The position numbers and the translations under genes were made by a program. From Carboxylicivirga linearis (lineage in GTDB: Bacteria; Bacteroidota; Bacteroidia; Bacteroidales; Marinilabiliaceae), in the NCBI RefSeq assembly GCF_018271995.1, contig NZ_JAGUCO010000023.1, forward strand, positions 18,147 through 82,146: a DNA stretch of 64,000 bases. Direction: 5' to 3'. Shown here one piece after another: positions 47,651-56,851 of the stretch (positions are counted from its first letter, which is position 1; each line of letters begins with the position of its first letter). Under the pieces are notes generated by a model. It worked only from the letters and a program-made list of their open reading frames with translations. It was not told the DNA's origin and ran no database searches.

Positions 47651-48440
47651 AACATATACTTTAACCGAATTAGAGCAGAAAGATGCAATTAGCTGGATTA
47701 CCTTAAATAATCCGCAAAAGAAAAATGCTCTTTCTGCAACAATGATATCAGAGCTAATTGAACTATTGAAAGAAATTGCAGATGACGAAAACCAACGTGT
47801 CGTAGTTATTCAGGGTGCCGATGGGGTATTTTGCTCGGGTGCCGATCTTGACTGGATGCGGCAAGGTGTTGATCAAAACCTTCAACAAAACATGGAAGAT
47901 GCACAACTTTTCTATCGTTTGTATTCAACCTTGTTTTATTTTCCTAAACCTGTAATGGTGTGGGTTGAAAAGTTTGCTTTTGGTGGAGCTACAGGTATTA
48001 TTGCATGCGCTGATTATGTACTCAGCGATAAAAATAGTGTATTCGGTTTTCCTGAAGTTAAACTAGGATTGGTACCGGGAACTATTGCCCCTTTTATTGT
48101 TAAAAAAATAAGTTTCAACCACGCTAAATCTTACATGTTGAGCGGAGAAACTTTTTCAGCAAAAAAAGCAAAAAAAATAGGTTTCGTAAACGAGATCGTT
48201 AAAGCTGAAAATAAGGAAGAAAGAATTAAGGTTTTAGCAGAACAATTTAAAAAGAATAGTCCTGAAGCAATAACCTCGACAAAACACTTATTAAATAGAA
48301 TTGTTGATAACGGGGAGCTCAATGAAGACATGGCCAATTTATGCTGTCATACCATTTCATCAGCCCGCATATCAAATGAAGGACAAGAAGGTGTAAATGC
48401 CTTTTTTGAAAAAAGAAAACCCTACTGGATTAAAGACTGA
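47625..48440 (+). CDS. liuC: Enoyl-CoA hydratase family protein, probable methylglutaconyl-CoA hydratase
   Basis: A crotonase-fold protein of 271 residues. [12 protein letters not shown] gives the oxyanion-hole and active-site loop in the form typical of methylglutaconyl-CoA hydratases (AUH/LiuC), and [18 protein letters not shown] carries the catalytic Glu. One departure is [13 protein letters not shown], where Gly-rich AGGG or GGGxG is usual. It would hydrate 3-methylglutaconyl-CoA to HMG-CoA. The frame extends to 47586, but the ATG at 47625, overlapping mccB by 26 bases, gives a normal N-terminus. Its position between the two carboxylase genes supports the assignment. Confidence 0.88.
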   Translation: MDMESSECKTYTLTELEQKDAISWITLNNPQKKNALSATMISELIELLKEIADDENQRVVVIQGADGVFCSGADLDWMRQGVDQNLQQNMEDAQLFYRLYSTLFYFPKPVMVWVEKFAFGGATGIIACADYVLSDKNSVFGFPEVKLGLVPGTIAPFIVKKISFNHAKSYMLSGETFSAKKAKKIGFVNEIVKAENKEERIKVLAEQFKKNSPEAITSTKHLLNRIVDNGELNEDMANLCCHTISSARISNEGQEGVNAFFEKRKPYWIKD

Positions 48441-48442
48441 CG

Positions 48443-50389
48443 ATGGGAAGAGGGAGTAAAATAACTAAGGTATTAATTCCAAATCGTGGTGAGATAGCTG
48501 TTCGAATCATTAGAGCTGCACACGACTTGGGGATTAAAACGGTTGTGACTTTAACTGAATTGGAGCAGGATACTATTCCGGCAGAAATCAGTGACGAGGT
48601 GCACTTTTTTGATGGAACATCTTTAGCCGAAACGTACCTTAATATACCGTTGATTATTGATTTGGCTAAAAAATACAACGCCGATAGTATTCATCCCGGA
48701 TATGGCTTTTTAGCTGAAAACGAAAATTTAGCCATTGCCTGCTCTAACGCAGAAATTACTTTTATTGGTCCTTCGGCTGAAAATCTACAGCAAATGGGTG
48801 ATAAACAAACTGCCCGTACAATTGCAAGAAAAAGTAATGTACCCATCACTCAATCGTGGGAAGGATCTGTTGAAAGCATATTAAAACAGGTCGATCAGAT
48901 GCAATTCCCTGTTTTGATAAAGGCAGCTATGGGTGGCGGTGGAAAAGGAATGGCCATTTGTCACAACGCTGAAACGTTGAAAAATCAACTACCTTCAGTT
49001 GCTCGTCAGGCCAAAAGTTTTTTTGGTGATGATCGCGTTTATGTTGAAAGTTATATTGAATCACCTCGTCATATTGAAGTTCAGGTATTAGCCGATGATT
49101 TTGGAAATACCGTTCATTTGTTCGAACGGGAGTGTTCTATACAAAGGCGCTTCCAGAAAATTATTGAAGAAGCTCCGGCACCCAATCTATCTGATGAAAA
49201 AAGAAATGAAATAACATCTGATGCCATCAGGCTATGTAAGAGTATTGGTTACAAAAGTGCAGGTACATTAGAATTTCTATTAGATAACAAGGGAAAGCAC
49301 TATTTCCTTGAGATGAATACCCGAATACAGGTTGAACATTGTGTTACCGAAGAAATTACCAATATAGATCTGGTTAAATGGCAATTTAAAATTGCAGCAG
49401 GTGAATCATTAAGCTTATCGCAAGATCTGGTTTCGATAAATGGACATGCCATTCAAGCACGTATCTATGCAGAAGATCCCGAGAAAGATTTTGCCCCTTC
49501 GCCTGGTATTATAACCAATCTAATATTACCACAGAATGATGAATTAAGAATGGAAATGGCTTTCGATCAACCAACAACCATTCACCCTCAGTTTGATCCA
49601 ATGATAGCCAAGTTTATTGTTCATCAAGCCAACAGAAATATGGCGATCGAAAAGCTTTCGGAGAAATTGGGAGAAACGGCCATTGATGGAATAAAAACCA
49701 ACCTTTCTTTTCTTCAGAATACATTGAATCATAAAACTTTTATAGCAGGAAAAGTACATACTCATTTCTGCCAAACTGAAAACGATTTGCTTCTGGCAAA
49801 AGATCAAACCACAATAGAATTATCAAAAGTTGCATATAGCCTAATTAGATTCTATTCTAGTAACGATATAGATGGTTATTGGAGACTTTTTCCACATATC
49901 AATTTCAGCTATAACAACCAAAATTATCTGGCCAGGTATCGCAAACAAAACAATGAGATTCACCTGACAATAAATCATCAGGAATATATTATTTCAGAAG
50001 TAAAGTTAACGAAACAATCCATCTCATTCTTTCATAACGAGCAAGCATTAAAAGCTTTCTATTTCGAAAACAATGAGATTTATAAGATTATCATCAATAA
50101 TCAAGAACACATAATAACAGCATCTGATATTCTACCAGAATATCAACCTAATGAAGAAAAAAATAATCAGATAAATGGTTCAACTTTATATGCTCCGCTC
50201 CCCGGACAAGTAGCCAAAATATTAGTAAAGGAAGGTCAGCGAGTAAAAGAAGGAGATGTATTGGTAATACTGGAAGCCATGAAAATGGAAAACCGACTAA
50301 GTGCATGGAAAGACACACTTATTGAACAAATACATGTACAAAGCGGAGATCAGGTAAAGTCGAACCAACTACTTATAACTACAAACTAA
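48443..50389 (+). CDS. mccA: Methylcrotonyl-CoA carboxylase alpha (biotin carboxylase) subunit
   Basis: 648 residues with the biotin carboxylase domain (IPNRGEIAVRIIRAA, ATP-grasp loop AAMGGGGKGMAI, active-site block FLEMNTRIQVEHCVTEE), a variable linker (about 450-570) and a C-terminal biotinyl domain with the biotin site K614 in LEAMKMEN. It charges biotin with CO2 for the beta subunit. The gene follows the hydratase gene by 2 bases and precedes the dehydrogenase gene by 1 base. Gene context favours methylcrotonyl-CoA over propionyl- or acetyl-CoA as substrate. Confidence 0.93.
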   Translation: MGRGSKITKVLIPNRGEIAVRIIRAAHDLGIKTVVTLTELEQDTIPAEISDEVHFFDGTSLAETYLNIPLIIDLAKKYNADSIHPGYGFLAENENLAIACSNAEITFIGPSAENLQQMGDKQTARTIARKSNVPITQSWEGSVESILKQVDQMQFPVLIKAAMGGGGKGMAICHNAETLKNQLPSVARQAKSFFGDDRVYVESYIESPRHIEVQVLADDFGNTVHLFERECSIQRRFQKIIEEAPAPNLSDEKRNEITSDAIRLCKSIGYKSAGTLEFLLDNKGKHYFLEMNTRIQVEHCVTEEITNIDLVKWQFKIAAGESLSLSQDLVSINGHAIQARIYAEDPEKDFAPSPGIITNLILPQNDELRMEMAFDQPTTIHPQFDPMIAKFIVHQANRNMAIEKLSEKLGETAIDGIKTNLSFLQNTLNHKTFIAGKVHTHFCQTENDLLLAKDQTTIELSKVAYSLIRFYSSNDIDGYWRLFPHINFSYNNQNYLARYRKQNNEIHLTINHQEYIISEVKLTKQSISFFHNEQALKAFYFENNEIYKIIINNQEHIITASDILPEYQPNEEKNNQINGSTLYAPLPGQVAKILVKEGQRVKEGDVLVILEAMKMENRLSAWKDTLIEQIHVQSGDQVKSNQLLITTN

Positions 50390-50390
50390 C

Positions 50391-51539
50391 ATGTCGGTAT
50401 TAACAAACGAACAACACGAAGCATTCAGACAAGAAGTAAGACAATTTGCCGAAAAGGAAATTAAACCATTGGCCGCTCAACTTGATGAAAAGGAAGAATT
50501 TTCAGTTGAATTAACCCAAAAAATGGGTCAGGCAGGTTTATTTGGAATTGACATTCCCAAACAATATGGAGGGCGCGAACTGGATACTCTTTCATACATT
50601 ATTGGAGTAGAAGAAATCTCACGTATTGATGGTTCTCAGGGTGCTACTATGGCAGCGCATAACAGTTTGGGCATTGCTCCTATCTATCAATTCGGAACAG
50701 AAGAGCAACGAAGCAAATATCTCCCGATCTTAACTAATGGGGAGGGATTATGGGCATTTGGACTCACTGAAGTAATGGCCGGATCAGATGCCAAAGGTGT
50801 TCAAACAGTTGCTGAAGAAAAAAGCGACCATTGGCTCATTAATGGTTCAAAACGATATATTACTAATGGAAGTAATGAGTTGATGAAAGGAATGACGGTA
50901 TTAGCCATAACAGATGAAGAAGGTGATAAAAAACGATTTTCAGTTATTCTTGTTGATCGTAATTCAGAAGGTTTTACAACAGAACCCATGAAAGGTAAAA
51001 TGATGTGGCGTGCTTCTGACACTGCTAAGATCAAACTAAACAATATTATAGCTCCTAAAGAAAATCTGCTTGGCAAAAAAGACAAAGGCCTTGGCCAAAT
51101 GCTTAAAACTCTCGACTCGGGTCGATTATCTATCGCAGCTATGGGGTTAGGTCTAGCACAAGGAGCTTTTGAGATGGCAATGGAATATGCACAAAAACGC
51201 AAACAATTCGGTCAAAAAATTTCATCCTTTCAAAATACTCAATTCCAATTAGCCGACATGGCTCTTAAAATTGAGTTGGCGCGCAATACCTTATATAATG
51301 CTTGTGTATTGAAAGACCGAAGTCTACCCTTTGGTAAAGAAGCAGCCATGTCTAAACTATATTGTAGTAATATTGCCAAAGAAGTATCAGATGCTGCTGT
51401 TCAGATTTTCTCAGGTCAGGGTTTATTTAAATCCTCTGCCATTGAGCGGTTTTATCGCGATCAGCGCATCTTGCAAATTGGAGAAGGCACATCAGAAATA
51501 CTGCATATTGTAATTAGTAAGCATTTGGGATTGGAATAA
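50391..51539 (+). CDS. Acyl-CoA dehydrogenase, short-chain-like catalytic motifs
   Basis: A 382-residue FAD enzyme with the signatures AFGLTEVMAGSD and QFGQKISSFQNTQFQLADMA. Context (start of leucine-type degradation) suggests isovaleryl-CoA dehydrogenase. However, the catalytic Glu stands in IGEGTSEIL near the C-terminus, as in short-chain and 2-methyl-branched enzymes. The helix-G position that supplies the Glu in known isovaleryl-CoA dehydrogenases reads LDSGR rather than LxxER. So the substrate could be butyryl-, isobutyryl- or 2-methylbutyryl-CoA. The gene starts 1 base after mccA, and a promoter for the next gene lies in its last codons. Confidence 0.9.
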   Translation: MSVLTNEQHEAFRQEVRQFAEKEIKPLAAQLDEKEEFSVELTQKMGQAGLFGIDIPKQYGGRELDTLSYIIGVEEISRIDGSQGATMAAHNSLGIAPIYQFGTEEQRSKYLPILTNGEGLWAFGLTEVMAGSDAKGVQTVAEEKSDHWLINGSKRYITNGSNELMKGMTVLAITDEEGDKKRFSVILVDRNSEGFTTEPMKGKMMWRASDTAKIKLNNIIAPKENLLGKKDKGLGQMLKTLDSGRLSIAAMGLGLAQGAFEMAMEYAQKRKQFGQKISSFQNTQFQLADMALKIELARNTLYNACVLKDRSLPFGKEAAMSKLYCSNIAKEVSDAAVQIFSGQGLFKSSAIERFYRDQRILQIGEGTSEILHIVISKHLGLE

Positions 51540-51554
51540 TAAGCCGTAAATTTG
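51524..51554 (+). promoter_or_regulatory. Consensus promoter for the mevalonate genes
   Basis: TTTG (51524-51527), a 19-base spacer and TAAATTTG (51547-51554) match the Bacteroidota promoter exactly. The -33 box lies inside the last codons of the acyl-CoA dehydrogenase gene. The expected start site is about 15 bases before the isomerase ATG at 51577, so the mevalonate genes can be transcribed separately. Confidence 0.8.
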
Positions 51555-51576
51555 CCTTAATCATAAAACTCACACA

Positions 51577-52572
51577 ATGGAAGACCGCAAAAAAGATCAT
51601 ATTGATTTAGCTTTTAGTTCTCGCTTGAATGGCGACATGGTGGATAATCGTTTTGATTACGAACCCATGCTTGGCATCCATGGAAAAAAAGATCTGAGCT
51701 TTGAATTTGCGGATAAAATAATGCAATTACCCATTTGGGTTTCAAGTATGACTGGTGGCACTAAGCGAGCAGGCACAATTAACAAAAATCTGGCTCAGGC
51801 ATGTGGAGAGTTTGGCTTGGGTATGGGCCTTGGATCTTGCCGAATTTTACTTGATTCACCTGAGTATTTCGATGATTTTAATGTGCGACCAATCATGGGT
51901 GACGACGTGCCTCTGTTTGCTAACATTGGTATTTGCCAACTGGAACAGATGTTACAGAATAGATCTGAAGGGGAATTAGATGAGTTGGTAGATAAACTTC
52001 AGGCTGATGGTTTGGCCATACATATTAATCCAATGCAAGAGGCCTTCCAGCCAGAAGGGGATGTTTTAAAAACTCCACCTATTGAACTTCTTAAAAAGTA
52101 TCTTGAGAAAACTGACCTTAAGATTATTGTGAAGGAAGTGGGCCAAGGCTTTGGAAAAGAAAGCTTACGCCAACTATTAGCACTTCCTTTGGAAGCCATT
52201 GAGTTTGGCGCCTTGGGCGGAACCAATTTTTCATTGGTTGAGTTAAATCGTTCCGAGGCAGTTGCTGCTGAAGTTTATAATCCTTTTATTCATATTGGTC
52301 ACACTGCCGATAATATGACCCACACTATCAATCAATTGGTTGATAAAATGGGATATAAGATTAAGGTTAATAACGTAATTATCTCAGGAGGTATTAGTTC
52401 TTTGTTAGATGGTTATTATCTGACGGAAATCTCAAAAATGCCAGCCATCTTTGGCATGGGATCAGCTTTTTTACGTCATTCTATGGGCAGCTACGACAAG
52501 CTACAAAGCTATGTTGAGAAATTAGCCAATGGTTTACAATTGGCCAATAACTTTTTAAGAGTAAAGCTATAA
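51577..52572 (+). CDS. fni: Type 2 isopentenyl-diphosphate delta-isomerase
   Basis: 331 residues of the FMN-dependent IDI-2 family, which interconverts IPP and DMAPP. It starts with RKKDHIDLAF, as IDI-2 proteins do. The FMN-site segment SSMTGGTKRAG, the substrate segment HINPMQEAFQPEGD and the phosphate loop GALGGTNFSLVEL are all present. It is the first gene after the internal promoter and 1 base before the HMG-CoA reductase gene, so all five mevalonate genes are probably one transcript ending at the terminator at 56852. Confidence 0.95.
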   Translation: MEDRKKDHIDLAFSSRLNGDMVDNRFDYEPMLGIHGKKDLSFEFADKIMQLPIWVSSMTGGTKRAGTINKNLAQACGEFGLGMGLGSCRILLDSPEYFDDFNVRPIMGDDVPLFANIGICQLEQMLQNRSEGELDELVDKLQADGLAIHINPMQEAFQPEGDVLKTPPIELLKKYLEKTDLKIIVKEVGQGFGKESLRQLLALPLEAIEFGALGGTNFSLVELNRSEAVAAEVYNPFIHIGHTADNMTHTINQLVDKMGYKIKVNNVIISGGISSLLDGYYLTEISKMPAIFGMGSAFLRHSMGSYDKLQSYVEKLANGLQLANNFLRVKL

Positions 52573-52573
52573 A

Positions 52574-53890
52574 ATGCAGAATAATAATATAATAAGGGGC
52601 TTTTCTAAATTAAGTCGCCAAGAAAAGATAAAGCTAATAACTAATCAACTCAATCTTAGTGAGGAAGTTGAGGGTGATCTGGATCGATATTTACATCCTA
52701 CAGATCAGTCTTTATTTAGTGATATTTCAGAGAATACGGTCTCTAATTATTATTTACCTTTTAGTCTTGCTCCCAACTTTCTGATAAACGACCAGGTCTA
52801 TATAGTTCCCATGGTTATTGAGGAAAGTTCGGTGGTTGCCGCTGCCTCCAAAGCCGCTTCATTTTGGGCGAAAAACGGAGGATTTAAAACCAAAGTAATT
52901 AATACGCAGAAGAACGGTCAGATATTTTTTAGCTGGAACGGTCCCATAGAAAAGCTGAAGGAATATGGATTAGAGATCGAAGAATTAATAAAAAAAGCTA
53001 CTGATCCTGTTACTTCTAATATGAAAGCTCGTGGTGGTGGAATTACAGGTTTTAAGTTGAAAACGATTGAAAACATGGATCATACCCATGAACTGCTAAT
53101 TCATTTCAACACAGTTAACTCGATGGGTGCTAATTTCATTAATACTTGTCTTGAAAAGATAGCAGATCCTTTGATTGATTTTATTAACGAGAAAGCCGAA
53201 TTGCAATCACTGGGAATGGCAGAACACATCATGTCAATATTAAGTAATTACACGCCAGAATGTATTGTTGAGTGTTCGGTGCAATGCCCCATTGAACAAT
53301 TAGCTCCTTATTCAGGTGATTACACACCAAAGCAATTTGCAACGCGATTTAAAACAGCAGTTGATATTGCCATAAATGATCCATACAGGGCAGTAACTCA
53401 TAACAAAGGCATTTTTAACGGCATTGATGCTGTGGTATTAGCAACCGGAAACGACTTTCGGGCAGTTGAGGCCGGAGCCCAGGCTTATGCTTCCAAAAGT
53501 GGACAGTATCGTTCGCTAACCCAATGCGAATTGACTGAAACGGATTTTAAATACACTTTAAAGGTTCCACTGGCACTCGGAACAGTCGGAGGGTTAACAA
53601 ACATCCACCCAATGGTTAAAACAGCTTTTAAAATTTTAGGATCTTCTAATGCCGAACAGTTGATGGAAATTGTTGCTGCCGCCGGGATGGCCAATAATTT
53701 TAGTGCTGTTACTGCTTTGACAACAACAGGCATACAAAAAGGTCATATGAAATTACACTTGGGTAATATTTTAACATCATTACAAGCCACCAATGAGGAA
53801 AAAACACTTGCTCAAGAATATTTTACCAATAAAACAGTGAGTCATACAGCTGTTCAAGATTTTTTAATCCATTGCCGAAAACAAGTATGA
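52574..53890 (+). CDS. mvaA: Hydroxymethylglutaryl-CoA reductase (class II)
   Basis: 438 residues of the bacterial class II HMG-CoA reductase family. The substrate-binding Glu lies in VPMVIEESSVVAAASKAA, then ARGGGITG, SMGANFINTCLE, the catalytic Lys and Asp region NKGIFNGIDAVVLATGNDFR, and the flap His in GHMKLHLGNI. Class II enzymes were first called degradative, but next to three mevalonate-using enzymes this one should make mevalonate from HMG-CoA. It overlaps the next gene through ATGA. Confidence 0.96.
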   Translation: MQNNNIIRGFSKLSRQEKIKLITNQLNLSEEVEGDLDRYLHPTDQSLFSDISENTVSNYYLPFSLAPNFLINDQVYIVPMVIEESSVVAAASKAASFWAKNGGFKTKVINTQKNGQIFFSWNGPIEKLKEYGLEIEELIKKATDPVTSNMKARGGGITGFKLKTIENMDHTHELLIHFNTVNSMGANFINTCLEKIADPLIDFINEKAELQSLGMAEHIMSILSNYTPECIVECSVQCPIEQLAPYSGDYTPKQFATRFKTAVDIAINDPYRAVTHNKGIFNGIDAVVLATGNDFRAVEAGAQAYASKSGQYRSLTQCELTETDFKYTLKVPLALGTVGGLTNIHPMVKTAFKILGSSNAEQLMEIVAAAGMANNFSAVTALTTTGIQKGHMKLHLGNILTSLQATNEEKTLAQEYFTNKTVSHTAVQDFLIHCRKQV

Positions 53891-54813
53891 TAAACAATAT
53901 AGACACGTATCATGCAAATGGTAAACTTCTTCTTACTGGAGAATATGCTGTACTAGAAGGGGCTAAGGCATTGGCTGTACCCCTTAACAAAGGGCAACAA
54001 TTAAGAATATCACATCATTCATCGGGTTTACTTTGGAAAGCATCGAATCCCGAAGGACTATGGTTTGAAGCTTTCTTTGATAATGATCTTCAACTTCTAA
54101 AAAATAGTCATTCACCCTTTGCAATTCGCTTGCAAAAAATTTTGCAACAAATCATCAAAATTAAACCTGAAGCAACCCTATTATTAAAAAATAAGACAGT
54201 TGAAACTCAACTTGAATTTAACCCACAATGGGGCTGGGGAAGCAGTTCAACCCTAATTGCTCTTTTATCTCAATGGCTGGAGATTGATCCATACATTCTG
54301 TTAGAAAATACTTTTGGCGGATCGGGATATGATATAGCTTGTGCATTAAACGACAATCCAATTCTTTACCAGATAAATGGTAAAAAGCCAGTTATTCAAC
54401 CCGTTAGTTTTAATCCAACTTTTAAAGATCATATCTATTTTATTTATTCTGGAAAAAAGCAAAATAGCAGCAATGAGGTCGGTCGTTTTTTAAAAGATAG
54501 TACAATAAGTAATCACACCATTGAAGAGATAAATGAAATAACTCAGATGATGTCAGTGACTCAAAACCTAAACGAGTTTGGTAATTTGATGCATAGACAT
54601 GCTGAATTACTGAGTAATATTGTTCATCTAAAACCTATAAACACTGAACAATTTAATCATTTTGAAGGTTATACTAAAGCATTGGGTGCCTGGGGAGGTG
54701 ACTTTTTCATGGCTGTCTCTGAGCACGATAAAAAATATGTACAACAATATTTTAAAGCAAAAGGACTGGACATCCTTTTTAAATACGATGATATCGTTTT
54801 AAACAGTAACTAG
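53887..54813 (+). CDS. GYDIA family GHMP kinase
   Basis: 308 residues. YHANGKLLLTGEYAVLEGA is the GHMP N-terminal motif, WGWGSSSTLIAL the ATP-binding loop and GGSGYDIACA the motif that names the family; GGDFFMAVS is the third motif. The upstream frame reaches 53872, but the ATG at 53887 overlaps the reductase stop (ATGA) and gives the standard N-terminus. Because the pathway here has only one other kinase, this protein is the natural candidate for phosphomevalonate kinase, or the two kinases may have swapped roles. That is inference from context. Confidence 0.9.
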   Translation: MINNIDTYHANGKLLLTGEYAVLEGAKALAVPLNKGQQLRISHHSSGLLWKASNPEGLWFEAFFDNDLQLLKNSHSPFAIRLQKILQQIIKIKPEATLLLKNKTVETQLEFNPQWGWGSSSTLIALLSQWLEIDPYILLENTFGGSGYDIACALNDNPILYQINGKKPVIQPVSFNPTFKDHIYFIYSGKKQNSSNEVGRFLKDSTISNHTIEEINEITQMMSVTQNLNEFGNLMHRHAELLSNIVHLKPINTEQFNHFEGYTKALGAWGGDFFMAVSEHDKKYVQQYFKAKGLDILFKYDDIVLNSN

Positions 54814-54816
54814 TAA

Positions 54817-55839
54817 ATGCAACAGATAATTTCATCATATCAGGAAGCTCCATCCAATATTGCAATTGTAAAATACTGGGGTAAAAAGGGGATTCAGGAA
54901 CCTATGAATCCCAGCTTAAGTTTCACTTTAAAAAAGGCTTTTACCAAAGTAAATATCAGTTATGAGGTATCGGATGAGGAATTAACCCTGGACTTTTTAT
55001 TTGAAGGAAAACAAAAAGATAGTTTCATCCCAAAACTTGAGTCTTTCATACAGAACATACAACGGCTCCTTCCCTATTTAAAAAGTGGAAAGTTATTGAT
55101 TGAAAGTGAAAATACATTTCCTCACTCAAGTGGAATTGCATCTTCTGCCAGCTCAATGGCTGCTATAGCAAAAGCCTTGGCTGATATTAACCTAAAATTG
55201 GGTAATACTTTTATTAATCAAGAAGCCACTGTCTCTGAAATTGCCAGACTGGGTTCAGGAAGTGCATGCCGATCAACACAATATGGCTGGGTTTTATGGG
55301 GGCAAACTTATATACTGGAGCAATCAAGTAATTTATATGGTATTGAAACCAATAAAATGGTTCATCCCAACTTCGATCAGCTTCAGGACAGTATACTCGT
55401 AATAAGAAAAGGTGCTAAGTCGGTAAGTAGTAGTGTTGGTCACTCTTTAATGAATAATCACTATTATCAAGAGGGCCGAATTAAACAGGCTAATGATAAT
55501 ATAGCTAAGGTAATAACAGCACTTAAAGATGGTGATTTTAATACTTTTTCTGAAGTATGTGAAGAGGAAGCACTGAGTTTACATGGTCTGATGATGAGTT
55601 CATCACCCGGATATACTCTGATGGCTCCTGAAACACTTGCAGCCATTAATAAACTGAAGCAATTTAGAGAAGAAAATGATATACCGCTAACCTACACTTT
55701 AGATGCAGGTCCTAATATTCATATTCTTTATCAGAAGCAATATTCTGAGATTATAAAATCGTTTATCGAAAATCAACTCGCTCCCCTTTGTGAGGACCAA
55801 ATGGTGATTTTTGATGAATTATCAATGCAATCAAACTGA
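54817..55839 (+). CDS. mvaD: Diphosphomevalonate decarboxylase
   Basis: 340 residues with the family landmarks APSNIAIVKYWGKKG, NPSLSFTLKK, the phosphate loop HSSGIASSASSMAA, the ARLGSGSACRSTQYG block and the catalytic Asp in LDAGPNIHIL. It converts mevalonate diphosphate to IPP with ATP. Phosphomevalonate decarboxylases look similar, so the exact substrate depends on what the GYDIA kinase does. It starts 3 bases after the kinase gene. Confidence 0.93.
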   Translation: MQQIISSYQEAPSNIAIVKYWGKKGIQEPMNPSLSFTLKKAFTKVNISYEVSDEELTLDFLFEGKQKDSFIPKLESFIQNIQRLLPYLKSGKLLIESENTFPHSSGIASSASSMAAIAKALADINLKLGNTFINQEATVSEIARLGSGSACRSTQYGWVLWGQTYILEQSSNLYGIETNKMVHPNFDQLQDSILVIRKGAKSVSSSVGHSLMNNHYYQEGRIKQANDNIAKVITALKDGDFNTFSEVCEEEALSLHGLMMSSSPGYTLMAPETLAAINKLKQFREENDIPLTYTLDAGPNIHILYQKQYSEIIKSFIENQLAPLCEDQMVIFDELSMQSN

Positions 55840-55844
55840 AAATA

Positions 55845-56825
55845 ATGGGCATAAAAAAGGCAAAAAAAGAAATCTATTACTCAAAGGTGATGTTGTTTGG
55901 CGAATACAGCATCATACTAGGTTCGATGGGATTAACCATACCTTATGCACATTTTAACGGTGAACTTAAGTTTATTAATAAAACCAGTTATACCGATTTG
56001 GATTTTGCTCAAAACTCAAATCAGCAAATCAGAGAATTAAACAACTACATCTCTGATTTAAAAAAGAATAAACAACTCCTGCATGATTTTAATTCAGAGA
56101 AGCTAGCTAAAGATCTTGATGATGGTTTATATTTTGAATCCAGTATTCCGGAAGGATACGGACTGGGAAGCAGCGGTGCTCTGGTTGCGGCATTATATAA
56201 TGAATACACGTTAGACAGAATAGAATCCAGAGCCGGCATTAAAATGAGCGAAATGCTGGAACTAAAAAAGAATTTCGCACAGATAGAATCGTTTTATCAC
56301 GGAACCAGTTCAGGCATTGATCCCCTAATTTGCTATTTAAAACATCCGTTGGTTCTTGAGAACAAAAATCAAATATCATCAGTAGGTATCCCTCGAAAAG
56401 ATATACTTGATGAAGATGCTATCTTTTTAATTAATAGTGGAAAACCGGGTAAAACAGCACCATTGGTTAAGCTCTTCATGGAAAAAATTAAGGATTCATC
56501 CTTTTTAAAAGCCATTGAAGATGAATTAATTCCTATGACCAATACATGTATTGAAAATATGCTAAAAGGTAATCTAAATACCGTATTTACTATCTTAAAA
56601 CAATTATCTGCTTTTCAATTAGATAAACTACCTGAGATGATTCCGGCTTCGTTTAAAGAAATTTGGAAATATGGATTAAAATCGGATGATTTCACACTAA
56701 AACTTTGTGGATCAGGAGGTGGTGGCTTTATCCTTGGCTTCACTCGTAAGTATTCAACCACCAAAGCCTATTTTAACGAATTAGGATTAGAAATGATTCC
56801 TGTTTATCGCGAGGTGATAAAATAG
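55845..56825 (+). CDS. mvk: Mevalonate kinase-like GHMP kinase
   Basis: 326 residues. SKVMLFGEYSIILGSMGL is the N-terminal GHMP motif, PEGYGLGSSGALVAALY the ATP loop, and FYHGTSSGIDPLICY carries the catalytic Asp of mevalonate kinases. LCGSGGGGFILGF is the C-terminal motif. The pattern fits mevalonate kinase better than phosphomevalonate kinase. It is the last gene of the mevalonate operon, 5 bases after mvaD and 26 bases before a strong terminator. Confidence 0.9.
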   Translation: MGIKKAKKEIYYSKVMLFGEYSIILGSMGLTIPYAHFNGELKFINKTSYTDLDFAQNSNQQIRELNNYISDLKKNKQLLHDFNSEKLAKDLDDGLYFESSIPEGYGLGSSGALVAALYNEYTLDRIESRAGIKMSEMLELKKNFAQIESFYHGTSSGIDPLICYLKHPLVLENKNQISSVGIPRKDILDEDAIFLINSGKPGKTAPLVKLFMEKIKDSSFLKAIEDELIPMTNTCIENMLKGNLNTVFTILKQLSAFQLDKLPEMIPASFKEIWKYGLKSDDFTLKLCGSGGGGFILGFTRKYSTTKAYFNELGLEMIPVYREVIK

Positions 56826-56851
56826 TATTTACAAAAGGTGTAAAAAAAACA

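Noticed and set aside
53887..54813. Calling the GYDIA kinase a homoserine kinase or galactokinase
   Set aside because: Its GYDIA motif, size and coupling to HMG-CoA reductase and the decarboxylase point to the mevalonate pathway.
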